Assembly: GCF_016458825.1 (NCBI RefSeq)
Contig: NZ_CP066744.1
Coordinates: forward strand, 1,733,868-1,797,867
Length of the DNA: 64,000 nt
Reading direction: 5' to 3'
DNA from: Miniphocaeibacter halophilus
GTDB lineage: Bacteria > Bacillota > Clostridia > Tissierellales > Peptoniphilaceae
Shown here: positions 8,164 through 17,756 of the stretch, piece by piece
Layout: each line of letters begins with the position of its first letter
How positions within the stretch are numbered: the first letter of the stretch is position 1
Translations under genes and position numbers: made by a program
The notes under the pieces: generated by a model
The model's input: the letters and a program-made list of their open reading frames with translations, nothing else
The model's database searches: none
Told to the model about the DNA's origin: nothing

Positions 8164-9922
8164 TGAAAATGGAATAATTCAATCTATTAACGGACCGGTT
8201 ATTACAGGAGACAAGATGGAAAGCTTTCAAGCTAAAGAAATGGTACTTGTAGGTGAAAAAAAGTTAATAGGTGAGGTAATAAGCTTAGAGGATAATAAAG
8301 GGATAATTCAGGTTTATGAAGAAACAGAAGGGCTAAGACCATTTGATGAAATACTTCATACAAATAAACCATTGTCATTAAAATTAGGACCGGGATTAAT
8401 TGGAAATATGTTTGATGGTATTGAAAGACCCTTAAATTTATTAAAGGAAAAGTATGGAACATTTATACCTGAAGGAGTAGGACTTCTTTCCATTGATGAA
8501 GAAAAGCTCTGGGAAACTAGAATAAAAGTAAAAGACGGAGATTATGTTTCGGAAGGTGAAATTATAGCAGAAGTTCCTGAAACAGATATAATTACACATA
8601 AAATTATGGTGCCGGTTGGATTATTTGGTAGATTAAAAAATGTTAAAGAGGACGGAAAATATAATATAAACGAAACTATAGCGGTTTTAGTTACAGAAAA
8701 AGGCGAAGAAATACCCTTAAAAATGTACCAAGAATGGACAATAAAAAAACCTCGTCCAATAAAAAATAGATTAAAGGTGGATAAAATCCTAACTACAGGT
8801 CAAAGGGTCTTAGATATATTTTTTCCTATAGCCAAAGGTGGCACAGTTGCTATACCAGGTGGATTTGGTACTGGAAAGACCATGACACAACATCAGTTAG
8901 CAAAATATTCCGATGCGGATATTATAGTCTATATTGGCTGTGGTGAAAGAGGAAATGAAATGACGGAAGTTCTTGAAGATTTTCCTAAGTTAATAGATCC
9001 AAATACCAATAAATCATTAATGGAAAGAACGGTTTTAATTGCCAATACTTCTAATATGCCGGTAGCAGCCAGGGAAGCATCCATTTATACAGGAATTACA
9101 ATAGCAGAATATTTTAGAGATATGGGTTACGATGTTGCAATTATGGCAGATTCAACTTCAAGATGGGCAGAAGCCTTAAGAGAAATATCTGGAAGACTTG
9201 AAGAAATGCCGGCAGAGGAAGGGTATCCGGCATATTTACCTTCAAGAATAGCACAATTTTATGAGAGAGCAGGTTATGTTAAAACTTTAGGAAATAAGGA
9301 AGGTTCTGTAACAATAATAGGAGCTGTCTCTCCACCAGGAGGAGATTTTTCAGAACCGGTTACGGAAAATACAAAAAGATATGTTAATGTTTTTCTTGGA
9401 CTAGATAAGGAATTAGCTTACTCCAGACACTATCCTGCTATTAATTGGCTAACATCATATTCAGAATACGTTGAAGAACTAAGGGAAAATTACGAAGAAA
9501 CCGTAGGAGAAGACGTTGTTTTCCTAAGAAATAAAATTTTGAAATTATTATTTGAAGAGGATAAATTACAAGAAATTGTTATGTTAGTAGGAGAGGATGT
9601 TCTTCCAGACGATCAAAGACTAATTATATTTATAGCCAAAATGGTGAAAATAGGTTTTTTACAACAAAATGCTTTTCACAATATAGACACCTATGTCCCA
9701 ATAAAAAAACAATATGAAATGTTAAAAACTATTGATAATTATTATGAAGAAGGTCTAAAGGCTGTAAATAAGAATGTTCCTATTTCAAAAATAATCAGTA
9801 GCGATATTTACAATGAAATAGTAAATATGAAATATAATATTTCAAATGATGACCTATCACAAATAGAAACAATAAATAAGAAAATAAAAATGTATTTTGA
9901 AGATTTAATTTCAAATTACTAG
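8156..9922 (+). CDS. ntpA: V-type ATPase catalytic subunit A
   Basis: Catalytic nucleotide-binding subunit of the A3B3 hexamer. The P-loop GGFGTGKT is near residue 235 and the catalytic segment GCGERGNEM is close behind. The non-homologous insert typical of V-type A subunits lies around residues 110-190, and the length matches the family (588-593). I prefer the TTG at 8156 because AGGTGA at 8145-8150 is five bases upstream. A GTG at 8147 is in frame but has no ribosome site. Either start overlaps the end of ntpE, implying coupling. Confidence 0.95.
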   Translation: MNSENGIIQSINGPVITGDKMESFQAKEMVLVGEKKLIGEVISLEDNKGIIQVYEETEGLRPFDEILHTNKPLSLKLGPGLIGNMFDGIERPLNLLKEKYGTFIPEGVGLLSIDEEKLWETRIKVKDGDYVSEGEIIAEVPETDIITHKIMVPVGLFGRLKNVKEDGKYNINETIAVLVTEKGEEIPLKMYQEWTIKKPRPIKNRLKVDKILTTGQRVLDIFFPIAKGGTVAIPGGFGTGKTMTQHQLAKYSDADIIVYIGCGERGNEMTEVLEDFPKLIDPNTNKSLMERTVLIANTSNMPVAAREASIYTGITIAEYFRDMGYDVAIMADSTSRWAEALREISGRLEEMPAEEGYPAYLPSRIAQFYERAGYVKTLGNKEGSVTIIGAVSPPGGDFSEPVTENTKRYVNVFLGLDKELAYSRHYPAINWLTSYSEYVEELRENYEETVGEDVVFLRNKILKLLFEEDKLQEIVMLVGEDVLPDDQRLIIFIAKMVKIGFLQQNAFHNIDTYVPIKKQYEMLKTIDNYYEEGLKAVNKNVPISKIISSDIYNEIVNMKYNISNDDLSQIETINKKIKMYFEDLISNY

Positions 9923-9934
9923 AAAGGAGAATTC

Positions 9935-11302
9935 ATGTTAAAAGAATATACAAAATTAGGTAAAATAGAGAGTTCTTTAATAGAAATAGATGAAGTCTCC
10001 GATATTTTCTTTGGTGAAGTTGTAAAAGTACAAACAAGAGAAAATAATTATTTAGGACAAGTTGTAAAGATTATTGGCAATACTGCAGTAATTCAAGTAT
10101 TTGGAGACACAACAGGAGTTAGTGGTAAAAATTCCAAGGTTTCCTTTAGTGCAAAACCTTTTGAATTACCCTTGTCTGAAGAAATTTTAGGAAGAAAGTT
10201 TAATGGTGTTGGTGAACCTATTGATGGGTTAGGACAAATTTATTCTTTAAATAGTTACAATATTAATGGTAGACCAATAAATCCTGTTTCAAGAGTATAT
10301 CCAAGAAATTTTATACAAACGGGAATATCTTCTATAGATTGTTTAACAACCTTAATAAGAGGACAAAAATTGCCGATTTTTTCAGGAGCCGGCATGCCTC
10401 ATAATAAATTAGCGGCTCAAATAGTAAGACAGGCTAAAATAATTGGTGATGAAAACCAGGACTTTTCTATAGTTTTTGCTGCCATAGGAGTAAAGCACGA
10501 TGAAGCCTTATATTTTGAAAATGAATTTAGAAATTCCGGAGTATTAGGTAATGTAGTCATGTATATTAACTATGCTGATGATCCGATAATGGAGAGGGTT
10601 ATTGTACCAAAATGTGCCTTAACAGCTGCGGAATTTTTAGCTTTTGAAAAAGGTAAGCATGTTTTGGTAATTATGACCGACATAACAAGTTATGGCGAGG
10701 CATTAAGGGAAATTTCATCTATGAGGGAAGAAGTTCCTAGTAGAAAGGGATACCCAGGCTATATGTATTCGGACTTGGCTTCAATTTATGAAAGAGCGGG
10801 GATGATTGAGGATTCAGAAGGCTCTTTAACATTAATTCCCATACTAACAATGCCAAATGATGATATAACCCATCCTATTCCAGACCTAACAGGCTATATT
10901 ACTGAAGGACAAATTACTCTGTCAAGAGAATTAATGCAGCAAGATATTTATCCTAATATTAATATCTTGCCTTCATTGTCAAGGTTAATGAAAGATGGAA
11001 TTGGTGAAGGTTTTACTAGAGATGACCACCAAAGTATTGCAAATCAACTATTTGCCTCCTATTCAAAAGTACAGGAGGTTAGGGATTTAGCTCAAATTAT
11101 TGGAGCTGATGATCTATCGGAATCAGACAAAAAATATCTGGAATTTGGTAATGAGTTTGAAAATAAATTTATAAAACAAGACTTATACGACAATAGAAGT
11201 ATTTTTGATACTTTAAATTTAGCCTGGGATTTAATAAGGATTTTACCTAAAGAGGATTTAGACAGAATAGATCCTGAACTAAAGAACAAATATCTTAAAT
11301 AG
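9935..11302 (+). CDS. ntpB: V-type ATPase subunit B
   Basis: 455 residues, the non-catalytic nucleotide-binding subunit that alternates with A in the hexamer. The degenerate P-loop ([14 protein letters not shown]) replaces the GKT of subunit A, as expected for this subunit. The conserved [14 protein letters not shown] and [11 protein letters not shown] segments are intact. AAAGGAGAATTC precedes the ATG. It sits 12 bases after ntpA and before ntpD. Confidence 0.95.
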   Translation: MLKEYTKLGKIESSLIEIDEVSDIFFGEVVKVQTRENNYLGQVVKIIGNTAVIQVFGDTTGVSGKNSKVSFSAKPFELPLSEEILGRKFNGVGEPIDGLGQIYSLNSYNINGRPINPVSRVYPRNFIQTGISSIDCLTTLIRGQKLPIFSGAGMPHNKLAAQIVRQAKIIGDENQDFSIVFAAIGVKHDEALYFENEFRNSGVLGNVVMYINYADDPIMERVIVPKCALTAAEFLAFEKGKHVLVIMTDITSYGEALREISSMREEVPSRKGYPGYMYSDLASIYERAGMIEDSEGSLTLIPILTMPNDDITHPIPDLTGYITEGQITLSRELMQQDIYPNINILPSLSRLMKDGIGEGFTRDDHQSIANQLFASYSKVQEVRDLAQIIGADDLSESDKKYLEFGNEFENKFIKQDLYDNRSIFDTLNLAWDLIRILPKEDLDRIDPELKNKYLK

Positions 11303-11313
11303 GCGATGATAAT

Positions 11314-11931
11314 ATGGCTGTTTATAAAATTACACCTACAAAGGGAAATTTAATAAAAATTAAAAAATCTTTGGATTTTGCAGAAAAGGGTTATGACTTA
11401 CTTGATAGAAAAAGAGTAGTGTTGGTAAAAGAGATGATGTCTTTAGTAGACAAGTCTAAGAAACTTCAAGAGGAAATAGAAGTTGAATTTGAAAGGGCAT
11501 ATAATCTTCTTAAAGAAGCTACTATAACTATGGGAAGAGAAAATCTAGACAATATAGCTGAAGGAATATCAAAAGAAGAAAGATATAATATAGTCTATAA
11601 ATCTATAATGGGAGCAATGGTTCCAACTGTTTTCTATAAAAAAGACCAAGAAAATTATATAGATTTTGGAATGTATAACACCAACCCTGCCTTTGATAAG
11701 GCAATAAAGGAATTTATAAAAATAAAGGATATTATTTATGAATTAGCAGAAATAGAAAATTCTGTCTATAATTTAGCAAAAGAAATTAAAAAAACTAAAA
11801 AGCGAGCAAATGCCCTCGATAAAATTCAAATACCAAGATATAAGGAAATTATTAAAGAAACAGAAGAAATTCTTGAAGAAAAAAACATAGAGGAATTTTT
11901 TCGATTGAAAAAAATTAAATCAAAGAATTAA
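11314..11931 (+). CDS. ntpD: V-type ATPase subunit D (central shaft)
   Basis: 205 residues, helical, with the family-typical N-terminal TPTKGNLIKIKKSL and a C-terminal helix that includes TKKRANALD. Subunit D is the rotor axle inside A3B3, equivalent to F-type gamma. It is the last gene of the operon and is followed by a terminator. The length is normal. Confidence 0.93.
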   Translation: MAVYKITPTKGNLIKIKKSLDFAEKGYDLLDRKRVVLVKEMMSLVDKSKKLQEEIEVEFERAYNLLKEATITMGRENLDNIAEGISKEERYNIVYKSIMGAMVPTVFYKKDQENYIDFGMYNTNPAFDKAIKEFIKIKDIIYELAEIENSVYNLAKEIKKTKKRANALDKIQIPRYKEIIKETEEILEEKNIEEFFRLKKIKSKN

Positions 11932-11932
11932 T

Positions 11933-11968
11933 AAGAAGTGGGATTTTAAATCTTACTTCTTTTAATTT
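11933..11968 (+). terminator. Terminator of V-ATPase operon
   Basis: Inverted repeat AAGAAGTGGGAT / ATCTTACTTCTT (with G-U pairs), followed by TTTAATTT. Confidence 0.7.
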
Positions 11969-11982
11969 ACAAGAAAGAACAA

Positions 11983-12010
11983 TTGTTATATCTTTGTAAT
12001 ACTGTATAAT
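11983..12010 (+). promoter_or_regulatory. Promoter for DedA gene
   Basis: TTGTTA (11983-11988) and TATAAT (12005-12010) are separated by 16 bases, upstream of the DedA start. Confidence 0.6.
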
Positions 12011-12038
12011 ATAATTCTATGCTATAATTGAATGGGTG

Positions 12039-12653
12039 ATGAATTTGGAAGATTTCATAATACATTTCGTAGATAATTATGGTTATTTTGGAATTTTTTT
12101 TCTGATTTTAATAGAGAATATTTTTCCTCCAATTCCTTCAGAAATAATTTTAGGATTAGGAGGATTTTTTACAATTTCTACTAGTTTAAAATATACAGGA
12201 GTAGTAGTTTCTGCAACATTAGGTTCGGTTATAGGAGCTATTATTCTATATTATATAGGTTATTATATAAATAATGTAAAAGTTCGTAAGATATTTAGAA
12301 AAGGTAATAAACTTTTAAAAATTGATGAAACAAATCTTAAAAGAGCTAAAAATATATATTTAAAATATGAAAATATTTCTATTTTTCTTTGTAGAATGTT
12401 ACCAATAGTAAGATCTATTATTTCTATTCCGGCAGGAATGTTTAGGATGAATCGTTTTAGATTTATTCTTTACACAGCATTAGGGTCTTTAATTTGGAAT
12501 TGTATAATTACATACTTAGGTGTTTATTTAGGAGATAATTGGAAATATGTTAAAACAATTGTAAGAGAATATTCAGTAATAGTTGTAATTGTAGGTATTT
12601 TAGCTATAATATCATATTTTATAATAAAGAAAAGAATAAATAAAAAGGCGTAA
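12039..12653 (+). CDS. DedA family membrane protein
   Basis: About 204 residues with four to five hydrophobic segments and the DedA signature: an early amphipathic ENIFPPIPSEIIL motif, then FCRMLPIVRSIISIPAGMFRM with the conserved R and G-M residues. DedA proteins are scramblase-like or flippase-related membrane proteins implicated in lipid-carrier recycling. The start is uncertain: GTG at 12036, ATG at 12039 or TTG at 12045 are all in frame and close to the GGGTGA sequence. The promoter at 11983-12010 serves it. Confidence 0.85.
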   Translation: MNLEDFIIHFVDNYGYFGIFFLILIENIFPPIPSEIILGLGGFFTISTSLKYTGVVVSATLGSVIGAIILYYIGYYINNVKVRKIFRKGNKLLKIDETNLKRAKNIYLKYENISIFLCRMLPIVRSIISIPAGMFRMNRFRFILYTALGSLIWNCIITYLGVYLGDNWKYVKTIVREYSVIVVIVGILAIISYFIIKKRINKKA

Positions 12654-12679
12654 TTTAGTTTCTTTGGAGGTGATTGTAT

Positions 12680-14296
12680 TTGTCAAATGATGATAATAAT
12701 AAAAAGTCAGATAATAGAGGTTATATTCATAAGTTAATGGATAAACTAGATTTTCATAAAGTTGAAGATGAAGAAATTAATATAAAAGAAATCCTAAAAA
12801 AAGAAAAAAATAAAAAAGAAAACGACGAAAAATTAGGAAAGTTAAAAGATAAAAACAATCCTTTATCCGGAAGAAGGATTTTAATAGACAAAGACAAAGA
12901 AAATAAGAATAAAACCGATAGTATTAAAATAGACGAAGAAATTATTGCTAAAGATAATTATGTAAAAGATAATGAAGAAATAGGTTTTGAAAATAGAAAA
13001 TTAAAATATATACTAATATCTGTAACAATAATATGTTTGGCTACAATTGCTTTCTTAGTATTTATTAATTTTAATGGTATAGGTATTGATCAAATAGAAA
13101 ATGAGTTTATTTCTGCAGTTGAAAATCATAATATTAACAAATTAGAAAAAATCACCTATATAGAAGGAGATACTAAAAAATATTATAAGGAATCACTTAA
13201 TAATTTTATAGATTTATACGAGAAAGATGAAAGTTTTGCTAAATATGTTAAGGAGTCAGTATCTAGTGATATAAAAAACATAAAGGAAAATGAGGACTAC
13301 TTAGGTGAAAATTTAATAGGCGTTGTTAAATCAAATAGTAACAAGTTGTTTTCTTCAGATTATAAAATAAAAATAACACCAATTAATATTAAGGATGAAT
13401 CTTTAATAAAAAAAGAAGTGGAAATAGGGAAAGAAAAATACTATAAAATTAAAGACTTAACCTTAATACCGGGAATTTATAATATTAAAGCGGAATTTGA
13501 GTTTTTAAAGTTAGAGGACGAAATAAAGGTAAACTATGAAAATAATGAAAATAGTTTTAATCTAATAGTAGATTTTAAAAATTCTAAAGTTTCAAATGAT
13601 AATATTAAAATTGAAAAAGGTGATTTTGATTTAACAATCAATGATGTAGATGAAGATGATGTTGTATTTATAAACGGGAAAAACACTAATATGACAGTAA
13701 AGGAATTCAATGAATTTGGAAATAAAAATCTAACTAACAAGGATTCTATTGCTGTAGTCAATAAAAGCAAATTTGGTTATGCTCTATCTAATTCGGTATC
13801 TTTAGAAAATGTAGAGGATTATGTTGAATTGGAAATGAACTATGAAAATTATTTTTATTTAGATCATTTTGTTAATCTTATAAAGAAGACTTTAAAAGAA
13901 AATGAAATGGCTTTTGAAAATTCCGATATTAATTTATTTTCCACAATAGGTGGAGAGGCTTTAGACACAGCTATTGGTTGGATTAAAAGCAATATTGGGT
14001 ATAATCAATACTATGTAAGGAATTATATGTCCTATTTAATAGATATTACTTCCTTTGAGGTAAATATATCCACTTTTAATCAAACAGCATATATTGGTGG
14101 ATTCTTAAGTTACAAAGAAGGACGATTTAGTAAAGATGAAGAAGTAGATAAGGATAAATTAGAAGATAATATAGATAAAAAAGTAGGATTTCATTTTAAA
14201 TTTAACGATGAAACTGAAACTTGGTATGTGGATTTATGGGGTAGTACCTATAGAAATATAGAAACAAATAATACTATATTATTGAAATTAGACTAA
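12680..14296 (+). CDS. TcaA/YvbJ-like single-pass membrane protein
   Basis: About 538 residues. A charged Lys/Asp-rich cytoplasmic part (1 to about 108) is followed by one membrane helix (about 112-135) and a large extracellular region. That region begins with an FISAVENHN..KLEKI helix pair, like the first extracellular domain of TcaA-type proteins, and continues with beta-rich domains. TcaA-family proteins influence cell-wall antibiotic response in other Firmicutes; the role here is unknown. The TTG at 12680 has GGAGGTGA six bases upstream, better placed than the TTG at 12674. No zinc-ribbon cysteines are seen at the N-terminus, unlike typical TcaA. Confidence 0.6.
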   Translation: MSNDDNNKKSDNRGYIHKLMDKLDFHKVEDEEINIKEILKKEKNKKENDEKLGKLKDKNNPLSGRRILIDKDKENKNKTDSIKIDEEIIAKDNYVKDNEEIGFENRKLKYILISVTIICLATIAFLVFINFNGIGIDQIENEFISAVENHNINKLEKITYIEGDTKKYYKESLNNFIDLYEKDESFAKYVKESVSSDIKNIKENEDYLGENLIGVVKSNSNKLFSSDYKIKITPINIKDESLIKKEVEIGKEKYYKIKDLTLIPGIYNIKAEFEFLKLEDEIKVNYENNENSFNLIVDFKNSKVSNDNIKIEKGDFDLTINDVDEDDVVFINGKNTNMTVKEFNEFGNKNLTNKDSIAVVNKSKFGYALSNSVSLENVEDYVELEMNYENYFYLDHFVNLIKKTLKENEMAFENSDINLFSTIGGEALDTAIGWIKSNIGYNQYYVRNYMSYLIDITSFEVNISTFNQTAYIGGFLSYKEGRFSKDEEVDKDKLEDNIDKKVGFHFKFNDETETWYVDLWGSTYRNIETNNTILLKLD

Positions 14297-14309
14297 GGAG
14301 GGAATAATT

Positions 14310-14693
14310 ATGAAAATGAAGGCAATTCATACATGTATAAGAGTTTATGATTTAGAGAAATCTATAGAGTTTTATGAGAAAGCTTTAGGCTTAAAGGTAA
14401 GAGAAAGAAAAGACTATCCGGAAGATAAGTTTAGTCTAGTATATTTAGGTGATGAAGAAAGTGGTCATGAAATAGAATTAACCTATAATGTTGGCCATGA
14501 ACCATACGATTTAGGTAATGGTTATAGTCATATTGCTTATGAAGTTGAAGATTTAGAAAAAGCTCATGAAGAACATAAAAAAATGGGTTATAAGGTAACA
14601 GAATTAAGCGGTTTATCAGATTCAAATATACCTAAATTTTATTTTATTACAGATCCTGACGGATATGATATTGAAATAGTAAGAAAAAAATAA
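14310..14693 (+). CDS. gloA: Lactoylglutathione lyase-like (glyoxalase I)
   Basis: 127 residues of the VOC fold. The four metal ligands of bacterial GloA are all present: H7, E56, H74 and E122. Spacing equals the Ni-dependent E. coli type. It would detoxify methylglyoxal as a thiol hemithioacetal; the native thiol in this organism is unknown. AAGGAGGG precedes the ATG. It was followed by a bidirectional terminator that is now split by an insertion sequence. Confidence 0.9.
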   Translation: MKMKAIHTCIRVYDLEKSIEFYEKALGLKVRERKDYPEDKFSLVYLGDEESGHEIELTYNVGHEPYDLGNGYSHIAYEVEDLEKAHEEHKKMGYKVTELSGLSDSNIPKFYFITDPDGYDIEIVRKK

Positions 14694-14702
14694 AAAATAA
14701 AA

Positions 14703-14712
14703 GTACTGTATA
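14703..14712. terminator. Left arm of terminator split by insertion sequence
   Basis: GTACTGTATA preceded by an A-rich run. It pairs perfectly with TATACAGTAC at 16357-16366, which is followed by a T run. The two arms now flank the insertion element. Confidence 0.7.
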
Positions 14713-14777
14713 TAAATAAATGTACCGCCCCCCAAAAGTTAGACCAAAAATCTAACGATTAGGAGGTCGGTTTTTCA

Positions 14778-15314
14778 ATGGCGAAATATAGTTTTGAATT
14801 TAAACTAAAAGTAGTAGAGGAATATTTAGATGGCTTGGGAGGATACAAATATTTAGCTAAAAAATATAATATTCCAAGTTTTACGACAGTATGTACCTGG
14901 ATACAAGCGTATAAAGAATTTGGAGAAACAGGGTTATTAAGAAAACGACAAAATGATAAATATACTTTAGATTTTAAATTAAATATGATAGAGTCTTACC
15001 TAACTACAGAGACCTCTTATCATGAACTAGCAACCAATTTCGGAATAAATAATCCATCATTAATAGCAGGGTGGGTATCAAAGTTTAGAAAATTGGGAAA
15101 AGAAGGTCTCGTAAAACAACAAGGGAGACCCTCTAAAATGAAAGCTAAAGACAATAAAAACAATAAAATTTCTCAGATAAATAAAAATGATGCTGACAGA
15201 ATTAAAGAACTAGAACAACAAGTTTTAGCTCTGAAAATAGAGAATGAATATTTAAAAGAATTGAGGAGATTGCGTCTAAAGGAAAGTCAAAAAAAGAACA
15301 AATCGCAAGAATAA
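14778..15314 (+). CDS. IS150-group transposase OrfA
   Basis: 178 residues with two tandem helix-turn-helix domains (about 5-55 and 62-115; both have the FKL..VE/IESYL pattern). A basic linker (GRPSKMK) and a C-terminal leucine zipper (about 140-170) follow. It binds the IS ends and is normally fused to OrfB by -1 frameshifting. It appears intact, with AGGAGGT upstream of the ATG. Confidence 0.92.
   Translation: MAKYSFEFKLKVVEEYLDGLGGYKYLAKKYNIPSFTTVCTWIQAYKEFGETGLLRKRQNDKYTLDFKLNMIESYLTTETSYHELATNFGINNPSLIAGWVSKFRKLGKEGLVKQQGRPSKMKAKDNKNNKISQINKNDADRIKELEQQVLALKIENEYLKELRRLRLKESQKKNKSQE
15290..15296 (+). promoter_or_regulatory. Programmed -1 frameshift heptamer
   Basis: A AAA AAG occurs in the OrfA phase (codons CAA AAA AAG at 15288-15296), near the OrfA C-terminus. 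The -1 frame is exactly that of OrfB. Confidence 0.8.
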
Positions 15315-16185
15315 TACACAATCTCCGAGGATCATTTAAATTAAAAGATATTCTTGCAGTGCTTAAATTTCCAAAATCAACATATATGTATTGGCAAAAA
15401 AGATTTAATAGAGATAGTCTGGATAAAAAATAGAAAAAGAAATTTTAACGATAAGAGAAAAACATGAAAACTTTGGATATAGAAGAATTTATGGTGAACT
15501 TAAAAAACTAGGATTGAAGATAAATAAAAAGAAGGTACAGAGACTTGTACAAAAACTTAAACTTCAAGTAATATCATTTACTAGAAAAAGTAGAAAATAT
15601 AGTTCATACAAAGGTAAAGTTGGTAAAATAGCAAAAAACAAACTAAATAGACGATTTAACACCAGTATAATTCATCAAAAAATAACCACAGACGCAACAG
15701 AATTCAAATACTATAAACGTGACAAGAATTGAAATCCTCAAATTAAAAAGTTGTATTTTGATCCATTTATTTACTTATGTAACTTGGAGATATTAAGCTA
15801 TGGAATATCTGAAAGACCATCAACAGAGAATATAATGGTTTCTCTGAAAGAAACTATTAAAATAACATCTGATTGTAAGTATAGAAGAACATTTCATTCA
15901 GACCAAGGTTGGGCGTATCAGATGAAAGCCTATGTAAAAAAGCTAAGGGAAAACAGAATAATACAAAGTATGTCTAGAAAAGGTAATTGTTTAGACAACT
16001 CACCAATAGAAAATTTCTTTGGAATAATGAAGCAAGAAATGTATTATGGAAAAATATATTATAGTTATGAAGAATTAGAAACAGCAATAAGAAAATATAT
16101 AAAATACTATAATGAACTAAGGATAAAAGAAAGATTTGGATGGTTAAGTCCAGTAGAATATAGAAAACAATTATCTGTAGCATAG
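15297..16185 (+). pseudogene. IS150-group transposase OrfB (DDE integrase), broken
   Basis: The rve-type DDE catalytic domain can be followed through TTDATEF (first D), FHSDQGW (second D) and NSPIENFFG (E), and ends normally at 16185. Two lesions break it. The frame ends at TAG 15431, just after an A6 run (15425-15430); one more A would join it to the next segment. An in-frame TGA at 15730-15732 falls where homologues have DKNG, consistent with GGA changed to TGA. The copy cannot make a full transposase and would need one supplied in trans. Confidence 0.9.
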
Positions 16186-16318
16186 CTATGATATTATTTT
16201 GAAAGCCATAGGTCAAGAGTCGCTTCGCTTTTGCTCTTGACATAAGTCTTTCAAAATAATTAAATGAAGTTAGCTACAGCATAATAATAGAAAAACCAGA
16301 GCGATAAATCTGCTCTGG
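16175..16318 (+). repeat. Nested hairpins in IS tail
   Basis: Large nested inverted repeat: CTGTAGC (16175-16181) with GCTACAG (16273-16279), ATTATTTTGAAAG (16193-16205) with CTTTCAAAATAAT (16248-16260), and GTCAAGAG (16212-16219) with CTCTTGAC (16234-16241). A second hairpin follows: CCAGAGC (16296-16302) with GCTCTGG (16312-16318). Confidence 0.85.
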
Positions 16319-16356
16319 AAAAAGTCCAACTTTTTGGGGTCACCTTAAAATATATT

Positions 16357-16374
16357 TATACAGTACTTTTTTAT
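16357..16374. terminator. Right arm of terminator split by insertion sequence
   Basis: TATACAGTAC followed by T6, complementary to 14703-14712. On the minus strand it would have served citrate synthase. Confidence 0.7.
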
Positions 16375-16381
16375 TGAAAAA

Positions 16382-17746
16382 TTATCTATCATTAATATTA
16401 GTATATTCATTTTCACCGGATATTGAAATATAACCAGGACGCATAATTTTTTCATCTCTTGTTTGTTCAAGTCTGTGAGCACACCAACCTGCTATTCGTG
16501 ATACGGCAAAAATTGGAGTATACAGCTCCGGTTCAATTCCTAACATTTCATAAACCAATCCAGCATAAAGGTCAACATTGGCACATATTTCAAATTCAGG
16601 ACCCTTTCTAGCTTTAAATTTACTAATCGTTAAATTTTCAATATTTTCAAGTAGTTCAAACTTGTCTGAAAATCCTTTTATTTCAGCTAATTCTCTAGCT
16701 TTTTTCTTTAGGAGAACAGCTCTAGGATCTGATTTTGTATATACAGCATGACCCATTCCATAAATTAGTCCTTTTTTATTAAAGGCTTCTTTATTTAATA
16801 TTTTATCAATATAGTTTGAAAGGGAATCGTAATCTTTCCAATTACAATTTTCCATAATATTATTTACCATAGCTCTAACCATAATATTGGCACCGCCATG
16901 TTTTGGTCCTTTTAAGGAACCAATTGCTGTAGCAATAGCTGAATAGGTATCTGTTCCTGTAGAAGATACAACATGAGTTGCAAAGGCAGAGTTATTTCCA
17001 CCACCATGTTCTGCGTGAACTACTAAACATAGGTCTAGAAGTCTAGCCTCTTCCTTTGTAAATTTACTGTCAGGTCTTAACATATGCAAAATATTTTCAG
17101 CTATTGAACAATTGCTTAAAGGTCTGTGTAAAACAAGAGAATCATTATCGTAATAATGTTTTTTTGCCTTATAGGAATAAACCATTAATATTGGTAATTT
17201 TGCAATTAAACTTAAAGATTGTTTAAAAGTATTAAGAAGTGAAATATCTTCTGCATTCTTATCGTAAGTGTATAGGGTTAGAACTTGTTTTTGCAACATA
17301 TTCATAATATTATTACTAGGATATTTAATTATATGATCCTCTTTATAAAATTTTGGAAATTCTATGTTGTAACTAATAACCCTATTAAATTCTTCTAAGG
17401 CATCTTTTGTTGGTAATGTACCAAGTAATAAAAGAAATGCCGTTTCTTCAAATCCAAATCTATCATCTTTTTGGAAACCATTAACTAAATCCGTTAATCT
17501 AATACCTCTATAGAATAATTTACCATCTATTGGTACCTTTATTCCATCCTTTATTTCATATCCAACTACACTAGCTATATTGGTAATACCGACTAAAACA
17601 CCAGTACCATTAGAGTTTCTTAAACCTCTTTTAATATTATATTTTGTATATAGTGAAGGATCAATATAACTATTGTCATCAAGTGTTTTTAAAAAATCTT
17701 GTTCTATTTCAACAATCGATTTGCCTTGAGAATTATTTACAACCAT
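16382..17746 (-). CDS. gltA: Citrate synthase
   Basis: 454 residues, the longer clostridial form. It condenses acetyl-CoA with oxaloacetate to citrate. Active-site blocks are present: HAEHGGGNNSAF with the catalytic His near residue 246, and GMGHAVYTKSDPRA with the second His. The C-terminal FAVSRIAGWCAHRLEQ block carries substrate-binding Arg residues. It is the third gene of acn-icd-gltA, ten bases after icd, with AGGAGGG before the ATG. The downstream terminator is disrupted by the IS. Confidence 0.95.
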   Translation of the reverse strand: MVVNNSQGKSIVEIEQDFLKTLDDNSYIDPSLYTKYNIKRGLRNSNGTGVLVGITNIASVVGYEIKDGIKVPIDGKLFYRGIRLTDLVNGFQKDDRFGFEETAFLLLLGTLPTKDALEEFNRVISYNIEFPKFYKEDHIIKYPSNNIMNMLQKQVLTLYTYDKNAEDISLLNTFKQSLSLIAKLPILMVYSYKAKKHYYDNDSLVLHRPLSNCSIAENILHMLRPDSKFTKEEARLLDLCLVVHAEHGGGNNSAFATHVVSSTGTDTYSAIATAIGSLKGPKHGGANIMVRAMVNNIMENCNWKDYDSLSNYIDKILNKEAFNKKGLIYGMGHAVYTKSDPRAVLLKKKARELAEIKGFSDKFELLENIENLTISKFKARKGPEFEICANVDLYAGLVYEMLGIEPELYTPIFAVSRIAGWCAHRLEQTRDEKIMRPGYISISGENEYTNINDR

Positions 17747-17756
17747 AGAACCCCTC

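Larger units (their letters stand above)
14721..16345 (+). mobile_element. IS3-family (IS150 group) insertion sequence, decayed
   Basis: An element of about 1.6 kb. The left end TGTACCGCCCCCCAAAAG and the complement of the right end (16324-16345, AGGTGACCCCAAAAAG) continue as GTTAGAC and GTTGGAC to give an imperfect inverted repeat. It carries orfA and a disrupted orfB in -1 frame, joined by an A AAA AAG slippery heptamer. TAAA occurs on both flanks and could be the target duplication, so the ends are uncertain by a few bases. The 3' tail holds two strong hairpins. Confidence 0.85.

Noticed and set aside
15730-15732. TGA in transposase OrfB as another selenocysteine codon
   Set aside because: It falls at a Gly position, no stem-loop follows, and the gene has an independent frameshift.
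15974-16243. Minus-strand ORF over the transposase
   Set aside because: Antisense shadow of OrfB, low complexity and no ribosome site.
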